Positions 1-7,459 are shown, numbered from the stretch's first letter. The stretch: DNA of 35,232 bases from Bacillus sp. AFS015802 (GCF_002561455.1 NZ_NTUP01000002.1:112832-148063), one strand, 5' to 3'. Notes: generated by a model from the letters alone, not told the origin. Numbers and translations: made by a program.

Positions 1-80
1 CCTCCTCGGGCTTTGCCCTGCGGGGTCTCAACTTTCCCGCTATTCCCGCAGGAGTCGAGCACCTTCCGCTCCAATCAACT
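1..80 (-). repeat. Dispersed hairpin repeat, copy 1 (cut by window edge)
   Basis: Read on the minus strand, this stretch has the same core as the copy at 245-357: a block beginning ACTCCTGCGG, then a GAGACCCCG block, then GAGGAGG. Its outer arm (AGTTGATTGGAGCGGAAG on the minus strand) differs from that of copy 2. The other arm lies outside the window. Elements of this type are common between genes in Bacillaceae; no coding role is visible. Confidence 0.7.
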
Positions 81-171
81 TGATATGCATGAAATTCTTA
101 ATTACAGCATCTAAATGCCAAACACGTTTAAAGCCAGCATTTCAAAGTATGAAGCAGTCCATATTAACTTG

Positions 172-206
172 AATAGCGGGACTCCTATTTTACCCCGCTA
201 TTTTTT
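172..206 (+). terminator. Intrinsic terminator for an upstream gene outside the window
   Basis: AATAGCGGG at 172-180 pairs with CCCGCTATT at 194-202 across a 13-nt loop, and the stem runs into a T tract. It lies inside a 107-codon open frame (115-438), one reason to regard that frame as non-coding. Confidence 0.7.
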
Positions 207-244
207 GTCACTATTAAGCTCTGTCATGCAAATGCCTTTCAAAT

Positions 245-357
245 GGGGAGGGGAAATGCGTAGACTCCTGCGGAAAAACGGGCGTGCCGAGACCCCGGAA
301 GCGAAGCTGAGGAGGCTCGGCCGTTCGTCAGCAGAAAGCGAAGTGGTTCCCCTCCCC
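245..357 (+). repeat. Dispersed hairpin repeat, copy 2, with 11-bp terminal inverted repeats
   Basis: GGGGAGGGGAA (245-255) and TTCCCCTCCCC (347-357) are perfect inverted repeats enclosing about 91 bp. The interior carries the same ACTCCTGCGG, GAGACCCCG and GAGGAGG blocks as copy 1, plus an internal CCGAG/CTCGG pair, so the unit can fold into a branched hairpin. It lies in opposite orientation to copy 1. It is MITE- or REP-like in layout, with no transposase nearby. Confidence 0.7.
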
Positions 358-450
358 ATCGAGCAGATACTTGTTGACAGAGCCAAAGCAGACCCTTTGT
401 TTTATAAAGAGAATCCTTCCAAAAACAACCAAAACTAAAAGCAATTTACT

Positions 451-482
451 GCGCTTTCTTTTTAGAGGGCGCTTTGTTTTTT
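451..482 (+). terminator. Probable intrinsic terminator upstream of yutF
   Basis: GCGCTTTCT (451-459) pairs with AGAGGGCGC (464-472), with two G-U pairs and a TTTT loop, followed by TTTGTTTTTT. It isolates yutF from anything to its left. No convincing gene ends just before it. Confidence 0.5.
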
Positions 483-537
483 ACAGGTGAAGAACAGGTT
501 ATTGGACATACTATGAACAACGTTATGGAGGTACATG

Positions 538-1302
538 ATGAAAGAATATAAAGGATACTTAATTGATCTAGATGGAACGATGTATAAAGGCAAAGAGAAG
601 ATCGAAGAAGCGGGGGACTTCGTGAAACGCCTGCAGGATAAGGGCTTACCCTATCTGTTTGTCACGAACAACTCTTCAAGAAGACCCGAACAGGTGGCAG
701 AAAAATTGCGGTCATTTGATATTCCCGCAACCAAGGAACAGGTATTTACGACATCCATGGCCACGGCACAATATATGGCGAATAAAAAGCCCGGTGGTAC
801 GGCCTATGTCATCGGTGAGGAAGGGATCCGCTCAGCCCTCGAAGAGAACGGCATAACGCTTCAGGATGAGAAACCTGACTTCGTGGTAGTGGGCATCGAC
901 CGGGACATCAATTATGAGAAGTTATCCCTTGCATGCTTAGGTGTGAGAAATGGAGCCACGTTTATTTCTACGAATGGGGACATTGCGATTCCGACGGAAA
1001 GGGGACTGCTGCCGGGGAATGGTTCCTTGACGTCCGTTGTCACCGTCTCAACACAGACCGAACCGATCTTTATCGGGAAGCCGGAATCCATCATCATGGA
1101 ACAGGCATTGTCAGTTCTGGGAGTACCGAAAGAGGAGACGCTCATGGTTGGGGATAACTATGATACAGATATCCTCGCCGGAATAAACGCCGGACTCGAT
1201 ACACTCCTTGTCCATACAGGGGTCACGACAAAGGAGGCATTGAGTAAAAAGGATATTCAGCCTACCTATACCATTGAAACCTTGGATCAATGGGATATAT
1301 AA
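538..1302 (+). CDS. yutF: HAD-superfamily class IIA sugar-phosphatase-like protein YutF
   Basis: This 254-residue protein belongs to the NagD-like branch of HAD hydrolases, soluble Mg-dependent phosphatases acting on small phosphorylated metabolites; the physiological substrate cannot be read from sequence. All four HAD motifs are present: DLDGT with nucleophile Asp10 and Asp12, FVTNNSS at 41-47, Lys181 in GKPES, and GDNYDTD at 205-211. Length and sequence match B. subtilis YutF closely. Two ATGs are adjacent (535 and 538). GGAGG at 527-531 leaves 3 nt to the first and 6 to the second, and the family starts MK-YKGYLIDLDGT, so 538 is chosen. The gene appears monocistronic. Confidence 0.95.
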   Translation: MKEYKGYLIDLDGTMYKGKEKIEEAGDFVKRLQDKGLPYLFVTNNSSRRPEQVAEKLRSFDIPATKEQVFTTSMATAQYMANKKPGGTAYVIGEEGIRSALEENGITLQDEKPDFVVVGIDRDINYEKLSLACLGVRNGATFISTNGDIAIPTERGLLPGNGSLTSVVTVSTQTEPIFIGKPESIIMEQALSVLGVPKEETLMVGDNYDTDILAGINAGLDTLLVHTGVTTKEALSKKDIQPTYTIETLDQWDI

Positions 1303-1306
1303 TAAG

Positions 1307-1337
1307 AAAAAAAGCGGAGGCTGACTGCAGCCTCCGC
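1307..1337 (-). terminator. Strong hairpin downstream of yutF
   Basis: GCGGAGGCTG (1314-1323) and CAGCCTCCGC (1328-1337) form a perfect 10-bp stem with an ACTG loop. Seven A residues (1307-1313) precede it, so the canonical U tract lies on the minus strand. It probably protects the yutF 3' end as well, but without a U tract in that direction. Confidence 0.6.
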
Positions 1338-1475
1338 ATCTTCGATAGCCCTGCTGAGTACTCAAATCGAAAAATGTCGTTAATTAGAAACATATTCATA
1401 ATAGACAACACACGTTTGTATAAGTAAAATAGAACTAGTGTCAAAAGAAGTAAGCAAAATACTATTTATACTCAG

Positions 1476-1496
1476 GGACCTTTGTTGGTCCTTTTT
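1476..1496 (+). terminator. Short terminator-like hairpin
   Basis: GGACC (1476-1480), a TTTGTT loop and GGTCC (1487-1491), followed by TTTTT. The 5-bp stem is short. It may stop read-through from yutF or be left over from a lost gene. Confidence 0.45.
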
Positions 1497-1746
1497 ACTA
1501 ATATCTAGCCCCAATAGAGATTAGTGTAAGTATGATAGCAGAAACGAAACTTATGCTCCTAATGTATTATGTATTATTCCCTCTAACTGACTTTTATTTT
1601 CCATTGCACAGATTTGAGTACCCAGAAGGACCAAGAAAGACGGAAAGTGAAGATTTTAAACTTTTTTTTAAAAAAATGACGAAATTAAGTGTAAAGGTAT
1701 TCAACTAGGGTAAACATCATAGGTAGTAGGGGACTATTAGCGTTGA

Positions 1747-1775
1747 TTGATACCTTTTCAATTTCTAACTATTCT
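1747..1775 (+). promoter_or_regulatory. Candidate sigma-A promoter of the XRE gene
   Basis: TTGATA (1747-1752), a 17-nt spacer and TATTCT (1770-1775). The -35 matches the sigma-A consensus at five of six positions and the -10 at four of six. The predicted start site near 1782 gives a leader of about 90 nt. Confidence 0.4.
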
Positions 1776-1810
1776 TTACGAATGCACACAACTTTAAGAA
1801 TGAAAGTCAC

Positions 1811-1827
1811 TGTTTCTTATGGAAACA
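1811..1827 (+). promoter_or_regulatory. Inverted repeat, possible XRE operator
   Basis: TGTTTC and GAAACA are perfect 6-bp arms separated by TTATG. The site lies between the predicted start site and the start codon of the XRE gene, where an autoregulated helix-turn-helix repressor would bind. The assignment is inference. Confidence 0.4.
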
Positions 1828-1870
1828 TTCCACGTCATTTCTAAAGAATTTTTAAAAGGGTAGTGAGGTA

Positions 1871-2122
1871 ATGAGTATTACAGTTACAGGACTTGTCGGA
1901 AAGAAAATAAGGCACCATAGAAGAGCAAAAGAAATCACCATACAAGAATTAAGTCACAAATGTGGATTGACGGTTAATTATATTTCGTTGATTGAAAAGG
2001 GTGAGGCGAATCCGTCCCTGAACAAGCTGAATGCCATTGTATGTGCACTGGACGTTCAGTGGGAAGACATTATGCCGACTTGTGAAGAACACGAAGATAT
2101 TTACAATCAAACAATTCTTTAA
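1871..2122 (+). CDS. Small XRE-family helix-turn-helix transcriptional regulator
   Basis: The 83-residue protein is essentially one HTH_3 (Cro/CI-type) domain. Residues 9-66 contain the pattern GKKIRHHRRAKEITIQELSH, then NYISLIEKGEANPSLNKL, which is the family's recognition helix and following loop. There is no effector or oligomerisation domain beyond a short acidic tail. AAAGGG at 1855-1860 lies 10 nt before the ATG; a GAGG nearer by is too close to act alone. The gene stands alone in an AT-rich insert flanked by terminators, with no adjacent partner such as a toxin, integrase or transporter. It most likely controls itself or a distant target. I do not recognise an ortholog. Confidence 0.85.
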   Translation: MSITVTGLVGKKIRHHRRAKEITIQELSHKCGLTVNYISLIEKGEANPSLNKLNAIVCALDVQWEDIMPTCEEHEDIYNQTIL

Positions 2123-2455
2123 TGAACTAATTTTCTCTTTTTAATTTCTTGTTCGATCAGGATGATGAATTCAATTCTGGGTTTTAACTGTTTCACTTCT
2201 TACAGGCATCGATAAGGGTTTTGTCGCTTAGGAGCTGACCTTTAGTATGTCTTACTATGTTAAACTCTCTGGCAGCCCTTATCTGGTGTATGTGTGGTTG
2301 ATAAGTCCCTGGTACAACTAAAAGATGGTAATTACAACTATAATGGTAATTATATAAAATCACTCACGGATGTGCAAACATTAAGTAAGTTATGGATCGA
2401 ATTTTATTTTAATATGTAATATTTTAGGTTTTTCTTATGTATACTTCTTCTTTCA
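2123..2455. other. AT-rich spacer with a possible decayed gene end
   Basis: No intact gene is present. A + strand frame from a GTG at 2294 to a TAA at 2417-2419 encodes about 41 residues with a reasonable amino-acid mix (including KDGNYNYNGNYIKSL), has no ribosome binding site and is preceded in frame by a stop at 2261. It reads like the C-terminal remnant of a lost protein, but I cannot name a family. Confidence 0.3.
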
Positions 2456-2486
2456 CTAAAAATCAGACGACCCAGTCGTCTGATTT
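2456..2486 (-). terminator. Terminator of yutG
   Basis: AAATCAGACGA (2460-2470) pairs perfectly with TCGTCTGATTT (2476-2486) across a CCCAG loop. On the minus strand the stem is followed by further T residues, directly downstream of yutG. Confidence 0.8.
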
Positions 2487-2502
2487 GAATACTTATTCTA
2501 CC

Positions 2503-3003
2503 TCATTCCGCGCCTTTCGCCCGATGTGCCAAACGGCTTGAAGCTGCTGCTGCAATGGCACCCACAATATCATCCAGGAAGGTATGGCACATACCTGATG
2601 ATTTATCATTCAATTTCTCCAGGATTCCCGGTTTTTGTTTATCGATATATCCATAGTTCGTAAATCCGATTGAACCGTACACATTCACAATGGAAAAGGC
2701 CAGGATTTCATCCACGCCGTATAATCCTTCATCCACTTCAACGATCGCCTGCAATGGCTCTTCAAGCATCTTTTTCTCAGCTAATATATCAAGTTGAATA
2801 CCTGTGAGGATCGCATTCTGCACTTCACGCTTCGTTAATACACGTTCAACGTTATAGACACATTCCTTTAATTCAAGATCAGGATGATACTTCTGTTGAA
2901 GGTACATGACCAATTGAGCGATATCTTCAATTTCCACTCCTCTTTCATGCAGCCATTTACGTGCGGTACTCTCTAATAGATCCATTGATTCTTTATCCTT
3001 CAT
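2503..3003 (-). CDS. yutG: Phosphatidylglycerophosphatase A family protein YutG
   Basis: The 166-residue protein belongs to the PgpA-like family (PF04608) in the soluble form typical of Bacillus. The C-terminal half carries the family signature: GSIGFTNYGYIDKQKPG around 110-126 and CHTFLDDIVGAIAAA at 139-153, rich in conserved His and Asp expected to bind metal. Family members hydrolyse phosphatidylglycerol phosphate in membrane lipid synthesis, but this Bacillus branch lacks the membrane helices of E. coli PgpA, so its substrate is uncertain. A GTG nine bases upstream is in frame, but AAAGGTG overlaps it and sits 6 nt before the ATG at 3003, so that ATG is chosen. It is convergent with the XRE gene. 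Confidence 0.9.
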   Translation of the reverse strand: MKDKESMDLLESTARKWLHERGVEIEDIAQLVMYLQQKYHPDLELKECVYNVERVLTKREVQNAILTGIQLDILAEKKMLEEPLQAIVEVDEGLYGVDEILAFSIVNVYGSIGFTNYGYIDKQKPGILEKLNDKSSGMCHTFLDDIVGAIAAAASSRLAHRAKGAE

Positions 3004-3245
3004 CCTATTCACCTTTTTCTTTGAAAGATTATATAACCCCTATTTCGATTAGACGAAGCCTTGTTTTACTCATATGATTCACAATTGAAAAATAGACATA
3101 ATAATAGCTTCTGTTCTCATTCTTGCCCATCTCTGGTTTCGGATATTCATAAATGTGTTGGAATGGTCATTCTCACAAAATAGATAACGTGTATTTCGTA
3201 AATGAATGACGGAAAAGAACGGCATTATAGATAGGAGAGGTCAGT

Positions 3246-4247
3246 ATGTCTCAAGAGATTTTGATTAACCATTTTGGATTGCATCCTGAGCGGGCATTTT
3301 ACGATGGAATGATGGATCGATATATGGTCGGGGGATTAGTATATAGTATTGTTGGCGTCTCGAATATGGAACAGGAAACACTGGTGGAACTTTATAAATT
3401 GGCAGAGCACTTGAAAAGTGCAGGGGACCGGCATGTCTCAACTTTTGTCCAAAGCAACGAGGGGAGGTTCCTCGTTGTGGAAAAGGATAAAGATTATGTC
3501 GTCCTGAGAAACGAAAGCATCCAATCCCCACCTGATAAAAAGCTCGGCAGAAAGCTCAGCAAATTCCACTTCAGGGGACGGACCTTCGAAGAAAAAGTCG
3601 AAAAGATCAATCGGATGGGGCAGTGGAAAAGTCTGTGGGAAAAGAGGCTGGGTCAGTTAGAAAAAGCGTATTATCAGGTCATTCAGGACCAGCCAGTCGA
3701 CGAGTTTGAGCGCCGGTTTGTGGAAAGTTATCCGTATTACAGTGCATTGGCCGAAAACGCCATTCAGTATCTCGTCGATACGGAGCTAGATGAAGATCCG
3801 ACGCCTGAGGATGCAGGCACCATTTGCCATGAGCGGTTTCTCGAGACCACATGGGGGACGGAAGTATGCATTCATTTCCCATTCCAATGGGTATTTGACC
3901 ACTGCAGCCGGGACATAGCAGAGTGGGTGAGAGAACGATATTTCATGAGGAGCCAGACGTTTCACCCTGAGCTTCAGGGGTTCATGAGAGAGTATGAATC
4001 GATTACGCCACTTTCTCCTTTTTCGTGGAGATTGCTGTATTCCCGTCTTTTATTTCCACTTCATTATTTTGAATGCGTGGAGGAGTATTATATTTCACAA
4101 TCCGAGCAGAAGAAAAAGACAGTCGAGGAGAAACTGGAGCGTTATTTGAAAAACTCTCATCAGTATGAAGCGTTTCTTTCTGACTTTTATCATATGTCGG
4201 AGGTACCCGTGAAAAAGTGGGGCATCCCCCTTGTTCCCTGGCTGTAA
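3246..4247 (+). CDS. yutH: Spore coat protein YutH (kinase-like fold)
   Basis: The 333-residue protein matches B. subtilis YutH, a spore coat protein of the CotS/CotSA-related aminoglycoside-phosphotransferase-like superfamily. The N-terminal lobe has a degenerate nucleotide-binding half (FLVVEKDKDYVVLRN near 76-90). The C-terminal lobe has the equivalent of the catalytic region around 193-225 (TICHERF, then FPFQWVFDHCSRDIAEWV), where the usual HxDxxxxN loop is not conserved, so catalysis is doubtful. There is no signal peptide. GGAGAGG just upstream fits the ATG. In B. subtilis such genes are made in the mother cell; I could not identify a clear sigma-E or sigma-K promoter in the 230-bp spacer. 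Confidence 0.9.
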   Translation: MSQEILINHFGLHPERAFYDGMMDRYMVGGLVYSIVGVSNMEQETLVELYKLAEHLKSAGDRHVSTFVQSNEGRFLVVEKDKDYVVLRNESIQSPPDKKLGRKLSKFHFRGRTFEEKVEKINRMGQWKSLWEKRLGQLEKAYYQVIQDQPVDEFERRFVESYPYYSALAENAIQYLVDTELDEDPTPEDAGTICHERFLETTWGTEVCIHFPFQWVFDHCSRDIAEWVRERYFMRSQTFHPELQGFMREYESITPLSPFSWRLLYSRLLFPLHYFECVEEYYISQSEQKKKTVEEKLERYLKNSHQYEAFLSDFYHMSEVPVKKWGIPLVPWL

Positions 4248-4318
4248 TTCAGGAGTCTTGTAACGGATGAGGCCTTCCCTTTTATGCTAAACTGAAGGAA
4301 AACGAAGGCGGGATGCAT

Positions 4319-5282
4319 ATGAAACCATTCATCTATATTACAAGAAAACTACCGGAAGCCGTGATCGCTCCGCTACAGAACGATTTCGATGTGGAAATGT
4401 GGGACCAGGAGGATGCACCTGTACCGAGAGACACCTTCCTTGGTAAAGCAGAGAAAGCCTCTGCTTTACTTACCATGCTGTCGGACAAGGTTGATCGGGA
4501 GCTCTTACAGAAGTCCGATTCATTAAAGATTGTGGCGAATCTTGCAGTAGGCTATGACAATATCGACCTTGAAGCGGCAAAAGAAAAGGGGGTCACCATA
4601 ACCAATACGCCGGATGTGCTCACTGAAACAACGGCTGATTTTAACGTTTGCCCTATTGATGGCAACGGCAAGACGGATCGTTGAGGCCGATCGGTATATT
4701 AAAGAAGGAAAGTGGAAAAGCTGGTCGCCGCTACTCCTTGCCGGGATGGATATCCACCATAAAACGATGGGGATCGTTGGTATGGGAAGTATCGGTGAAG
4801 CGGTAGCCAGAAGAGCAAAAGGCTTCAATATGGATGTGCTCTACCATAATCGTTCACGTAAATACAAAGCTGAACAGACCCTCGGAGTCCGGTACACCGC
4901 TTTCGATGAGCTTCTTGCCCAATCGGATTTCGTGGTCGTGCTGGCACCCTTGAATCCAGAGACAAAGGGGATGTTCGGAAAAGATCAATTCACTAAAATG
5001 AAAACTTCATCGATTTTCATCAATGCGGCAAGGGGATCGATCGTCGATGAAGCCGCCCTTGAGCAGGCATTGAAAAGGGGAGATATCGCGGGAGCAGGGT
5101 TGGATGTATTCGAATCAGAACCGATCAATGAGGATCATCCACTGCTCCAGTTGGATCAAGTGGTCGCCACCCCCCATATCGGAAGCTCATCGGAGGATAC
5201 CCGACTGGCCATGATGACCTTATGCGTCAAGAATATCTGCGCCGTTTTAAAGGGAGATCATCCGAAAACAATGGTGAAGTGA
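4319..5282 (+). pseudogene. D-2-hydroxyacid dehydrogenase (glyoxylate/hydroxypyruvate reductase type), frameshifted
   Basis: Two overlapping frames together make one NAD(P)-dependent D-isomer 2-hydroxyacid dehydrogenase of about 320 residues. The first frame (from 4319, or an ATG at 4313) runs through MKPFIYITRK to TETTADF; the second continues with LTFALLMATARRIVEADRY. The break is at a run of four T residues, 4639-4642: removing one T restores the family sequence. The second part keeps the Rossmann motif GMGSIG, catalytic Arg in NAARGSIVDE, Glu in DVFESEP and His in TPHIGSS. Apart from the shift the gene looks healthy, so this is a recent mutation or a sequencing error. Its usual role is reduction of glyoxylate, hydroxypyruvate or 2-ketogluconate. 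Confidence 0.85.
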
Positions 5283-5289
5283 AAGAAAA

Positions 5290-5321
5290 AAAGCCTGGAT
5301 CCGATTAAGGATTCAGGCTTT
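5290..5321 (-). terminator. Shared terminator between the dehydrogenase and yutI
   Basis: A 13-bp stem with one G-U pair (5290-5302 with 5309-5321). The A run before it gives a T tract on the minus strand, directly after yutI. It also lies just after the convergent dehydrogenase. Confidence 0.8.
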
Positions 5322-5336
5322 CATGTGTATGCTTGA

Positions 5337-5573
5337 TTAGAATACCTGCTCTACTTCAACGATACCCGGAACCTCTTCCACTAATGCGCGTTCGATTCCT
5401 GCTTTTAGTGTGATGGTTGAACTCGGGCAGCTTCCGCAGGCACCCAGCAAGCGAAGCTTTACAATACCATCTTCAACGTCTACAAGTTCACAGTCTCCAC
5501 CATCGCGAAGTAGGAACGGACGTAATTTATCTAATACTTCCTGAACAGGTGCAATCATTTCGTTTTCAGCCAT
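5337..5573 (-). CDS. yutI: NifU C-terminal-domain Fe-S scaffold or carrier protein YutI
   Basis: The 78-residue protein is a stand-alone Nfu domain. Such proteins carry a [4Fe-4S] cluster between two subunits and pass it to apo-enzymes in the cytosol. The cluster-binding CxxC is Cys46 and Cys49 in GACGSCPSS, preceded by the family's [15 protein letters not shown] stretch (17-31). Length matches B. subtilis YutI and other short Nfu proteins; it lacks the degenerate A-type domain of E. coli NfuA. AAGGAAAGGAG lies about 10 nt before the ATG. It is transcribed divergently from yuzD, a thioredoxin-like protein, and another Fe-S carrier, yutM, lies 4.5 kb away. Confidence 0.95.
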   Translation of the reverse strand: MAENEMIAPVQEVLDKLRPFLLRDGGDCELVDVEDGIVKLRLLGACGSCPSSTITLKAGIERALVEEVPGIVEVEQVF

Positions 5574-5600
5574 AATTATCTACTCCTTTCCTTATTATCT

Positions 5601-5629
5601 ATTATAATGACATATTCCCAAAAAATCTA
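5601..5629 (-). promoter_or_regulatory. Candidate yutI promoter
   Basis: On the minus strand a perfect TATAAT (5601-5606) lies 17 nt from a weak -35, TAGATT (5624-5629). The predicted start is about 20 nt before the start codon. Confidence 0.4.
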
Positions 5630-5688
5630 TCAACCTGCAAAGGATTGGGCATATCTTTTTGAAGAAATGTTTCCCATTCCGTTTTAAC

Positions 5689-5697
5689 TGATAAAAT
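5689..5697 (+). promoter_or_regulatory. Candidate extended -10 promoter of yuzD
   Basis: TGATAAAAT combines the TGn extension with a -10 that matches at five of six positions. No good -35 is visible. Confidence 0.35.
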
Positions 5698-5769
5698 CGC
5701 ATATTATGGTTCCAACCCTCCTGCTTTTTTTGTAAAATAAACAAAAGAGGAAACAAAGGGGAGAATCGT

Positions 5770-6096
5770 ATGGAGCGTAAGCCGGTTGAACTTCATGTAT
5801 ATGGGGCGGAAATACTCTGTCCAAGCTGTGTAAACTTACCATCTTCGAAAGAAACATACGAATGGCTCGAAGCTGCAGTGAGCAGGAAATATCCGAATCA
5901 GCCATTTGTGATTAAATATGTGGACATTCATAATCCTCCAGAAGAAGAAGCGGTCAGGCAGTTTGCTGCAAGGGTGATTGAAGAGGATATGTTCTATCCA
6001 GTCGTCCTGTTGGAGGGCAATGTTGTCGGTGAAGGCAATCCCCGCCTGAAGACGATCTATTCAGAACTTGAGAAGTATGGATATCAGGCGGTTTAA
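5770..6096 (+). CDS. yuzD: DUF1462 thioredoxin-like protein YuzD
   Basis: The 108-residue cytosolic protein is the YuzD family (DUF1462), which adopts a thioredoxin-like fold and is annotated as a putative disulfide oxidoreductase. A CPSC motif at residues 17-20 sits where the thioredoxin active site would be, after the strand ELHVYGAEIL. FYPVVLLEGNVVGEGNPRL near 78-96 corresponds to the cis-Pro strand region. Length agrees with B. subtilis YuzD. AAAGGGGAG precedes the ATG at good spacing. It is divergent from the Fe-S protein yutI, an arrangement also found in B. subtilis relatives; a shared role in thiol or Fe-S chemistry is plausible but unproven. Confidence 0.92.
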   Translation: MERKPVELHVYGAEILCPSCVNLPSSKETYEWLEAAVSRKYPNQPFVIKYVDIHNPPEEEAVRQFAARVIEEDMFYPVVLLEGNVVGEGNPRLKTIYSELEKYGYQAV

Positions 6097-6101
6097 GGCC
6101 T

Positions 6102-6139
6102 AAAAGAACCCATTTCAGTTAATGAAATGGGTTCTTTTT
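6102..6139 (+). terminator. Terminator of yuzD
   Basis: A perfect 16-bp stem (6102-6117 with 6123-6138) with a GTTAA loop and a T-rich 3' arm. Confidence 0.9.
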
Positions 6140-6162
6140 ATGTACAGAGTGAGGCGAATAAA

Positions 6163-6191
6163 TTGAAGAGGCATCTTTCTTATCATATACT
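6163..6191 (+). promoter_or_regulatory. Candidate sigma-A promoter of the P450 gene
   Basis: TTGAAG (6163-6168), a 17-nt spacer and TATACT (6186-6191). The predicted start site, about 6198, falls immediately before the palindrome at 6202-6215. Confidence 0.5.
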
Positions 6192-6201
6192 GTTTGAGAA
6201 G

Positions 6202-6215
6202 ACTGACTAGTCAGT
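6202..6215 (+). promoter_or_regulatory. Perfect 14-bp palindrome, probable TetR-family operator
   Basis: ACTGACTAGTCAGT is fully self-complementary and resembles operators of TetR/AcrR-type repressors, often built on a TGACTAGTCA core. It lies between the predicted start site and the ribosome binding site of the P450 gene, where a bound repressor would block transcription. No TetR gene lies in the window. Confidence 0.6.
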
Positions 6216-6234
6216 TAATTGGAGGGGGAACACG

Positions 6235-7440
6235 ATGTATACGTTCGAATCTGTATTTCAGTCCAACTTTAAAAGGGGAGCCTATTCATTCTATGCCCAC
6301 TTAAGAGAAACAGATCCTGTCTTTGCTGCCTGGGAAAACGGAGGCCAGACTACGTGGATCGTGTCGGGGTATGAAGAGGTGTTAGAACTATTAAAAACCC
6401 AATCGTTTATTAAAAATCAATCAAAGGTGTTTTCCAATTCGGAGCAAAAGAATGATTTGCCTCTGGAGGCAAGGGTATTCCAGCATATGATGCTCGATGT
6501 CGATCCGCCTGATCATACCCGTCTGAGAAAGCTTGTCCAGCCTTATTTCAATCCTAAAAGGATACAGGAGCTTTCACCCAGGATTGAAGCTGTTGCCGAT
6601 CAACTTATTGATGAAATGAGGGTGAAAGAAGGCCCCGTAGACCTGATTGATGAGTTTGCCTTCCCGCTTCCCATCATCGTTATTTCCGAACTTCTTGGTG
6701 TACCGGCAGAAGACCGGGAAAAGTTCAGGCGCTGGTCGAATACCATTGTATCTGCATCCGACAATATGAACGCTGATTTTCAAGTAGATGTAAGAGAATT
6801 TATCGAATACTTGACGCTTCTCTTTAAGGATAAAAAAGAAAGTCCCAAGGATGATTTGATATCGAATTTGATCCTCCATGAGGAAGAAGGAGAACAGCTA
6901 ACAGAAGATGAACTGTATTCGATGATCGTTCTTCTCATCATTGCAGGTCATGAAACAACTGTAAACCTGATCGGGAACGGGATGTATGCCCTCTTTAAAC
7001 ATCCAGACCAATTAGGGAAGCTGAGGGAGGATCACACTCTCATTGAGACGGCAATCGAAGAATCGCTTCGTTTCTATAGTCCTGTTGATTTCTCTACAGC
7101 AAGGTGGTCTGCTGATGATATGGATTTTAAGGGAAAACGTATCAAGAGAGGAGACATGGTGCTGGCCTCCATTTCTTCAGCCAACCGTGATGAAAGGAAA
7201 TTTGAAGGTGCGGGCACATTCGATGTGACGCGGAAGCCGAATCCGCATATGGCCTTTGGGTATGGAATTCATTTCTGTCTGGGTGCACCCCTTGCAAGGC
7301 TTGAAGGAAAGATCGCCTTTGAGAAACTGTTAAGTGCATTTCCAACGATGATGTTTGCTGGAAATTACGATGAGTCGAACTGGAGGGACATGTTCCTGCT
7401 TAGAGGACTAAAGGAACTGCCTGTACATCTGAATGGATAA
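6235..7440 (+). CDS. Cytochrome P450, CYP107-like
   Basis: The 401-residue soluble bacterial P450 has all hallmarks: the I-helix oxygen-activation motif AGHETT (237-242), ExxR in the K helix (Glu276 to Arg279), and the heme loop FGYGIHFCLG (341-350) with thiolate ligand Cys348. HMMLDVDPPDHTRLRKLV near 84-101 is the usual C-helix region. It would hydroxylate a hydrophobic substrate using electrons from a ferredoxin or flavodoxin; the substrate is not readable from sequence. yumC, a ferredoxin-NADP reductase, lies 4 kb away, but no ferredoxin gene is adjacent. GGAGGGGG precedes the ATG. It is monocistronic, with a promoter plus palindrome upstream. B. subtilis has no P450 at this place, so it is probably an insertion. 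Confidence 0.93.
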   Translation: MYTFESVFQSNFKRGAYSFYAHLRETDPVFAAWENGGQTTWIVSGYEEVLELLKTQSFIKNQSKVFSNSEQKNDLPLEARVFQHMMLDVDPPDHTRLRKLVQPYFNPKRIQELSPRIEAVADQLIDEMRVKEGPVDLIDEFAFPLPIIVISELLGVPAEDREKFRRWSNTIVSASDNMNADFQVDVREFIEYLTLLFKDKKESPKDDLISNLILHEEEGEQLTEDELYSMIVLLIIAGHETTVNLIGNGMYALFKHPDQLGKLREDHTLIETAIEESLRFYSPVDFSTARWSADDMDFKGKRIKRGDMVLASISSANRDERKFEGAGTFDVTRKPNPHMAFGYGIHFCLGAPLARLEGKIAFEKLLSAFPTMMFAGNYDESNWRDMFLLRGLKELPVHLNG

Positions 7441-7459
7441 TTAATTTTATAAAATAAAG

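Larger units (their letters stand above)
1338..1870. other. AT-rich spacer upstream of the XRE regulator
   Basis: This 530-bp stretch is markedly more AT-rich than its surroundings. It holds a short terminator-like hairpin (1476-1496), a T7A7 tract near 1665, a sigma-A-like promoter (1747-1775) and an inverted repeat (1811-1827). I see no plausible coding sequence. Confidence 0.5.

Noticed and set aside
115..438. 107-codon + strand open frame at the left end
   Set aside because: It runs through an intrinsic terminator (172-206) and then the dispersed repeat, whose translation gives a typical spurious MRRLLRKNG-type peptide; no ribosome binding site.
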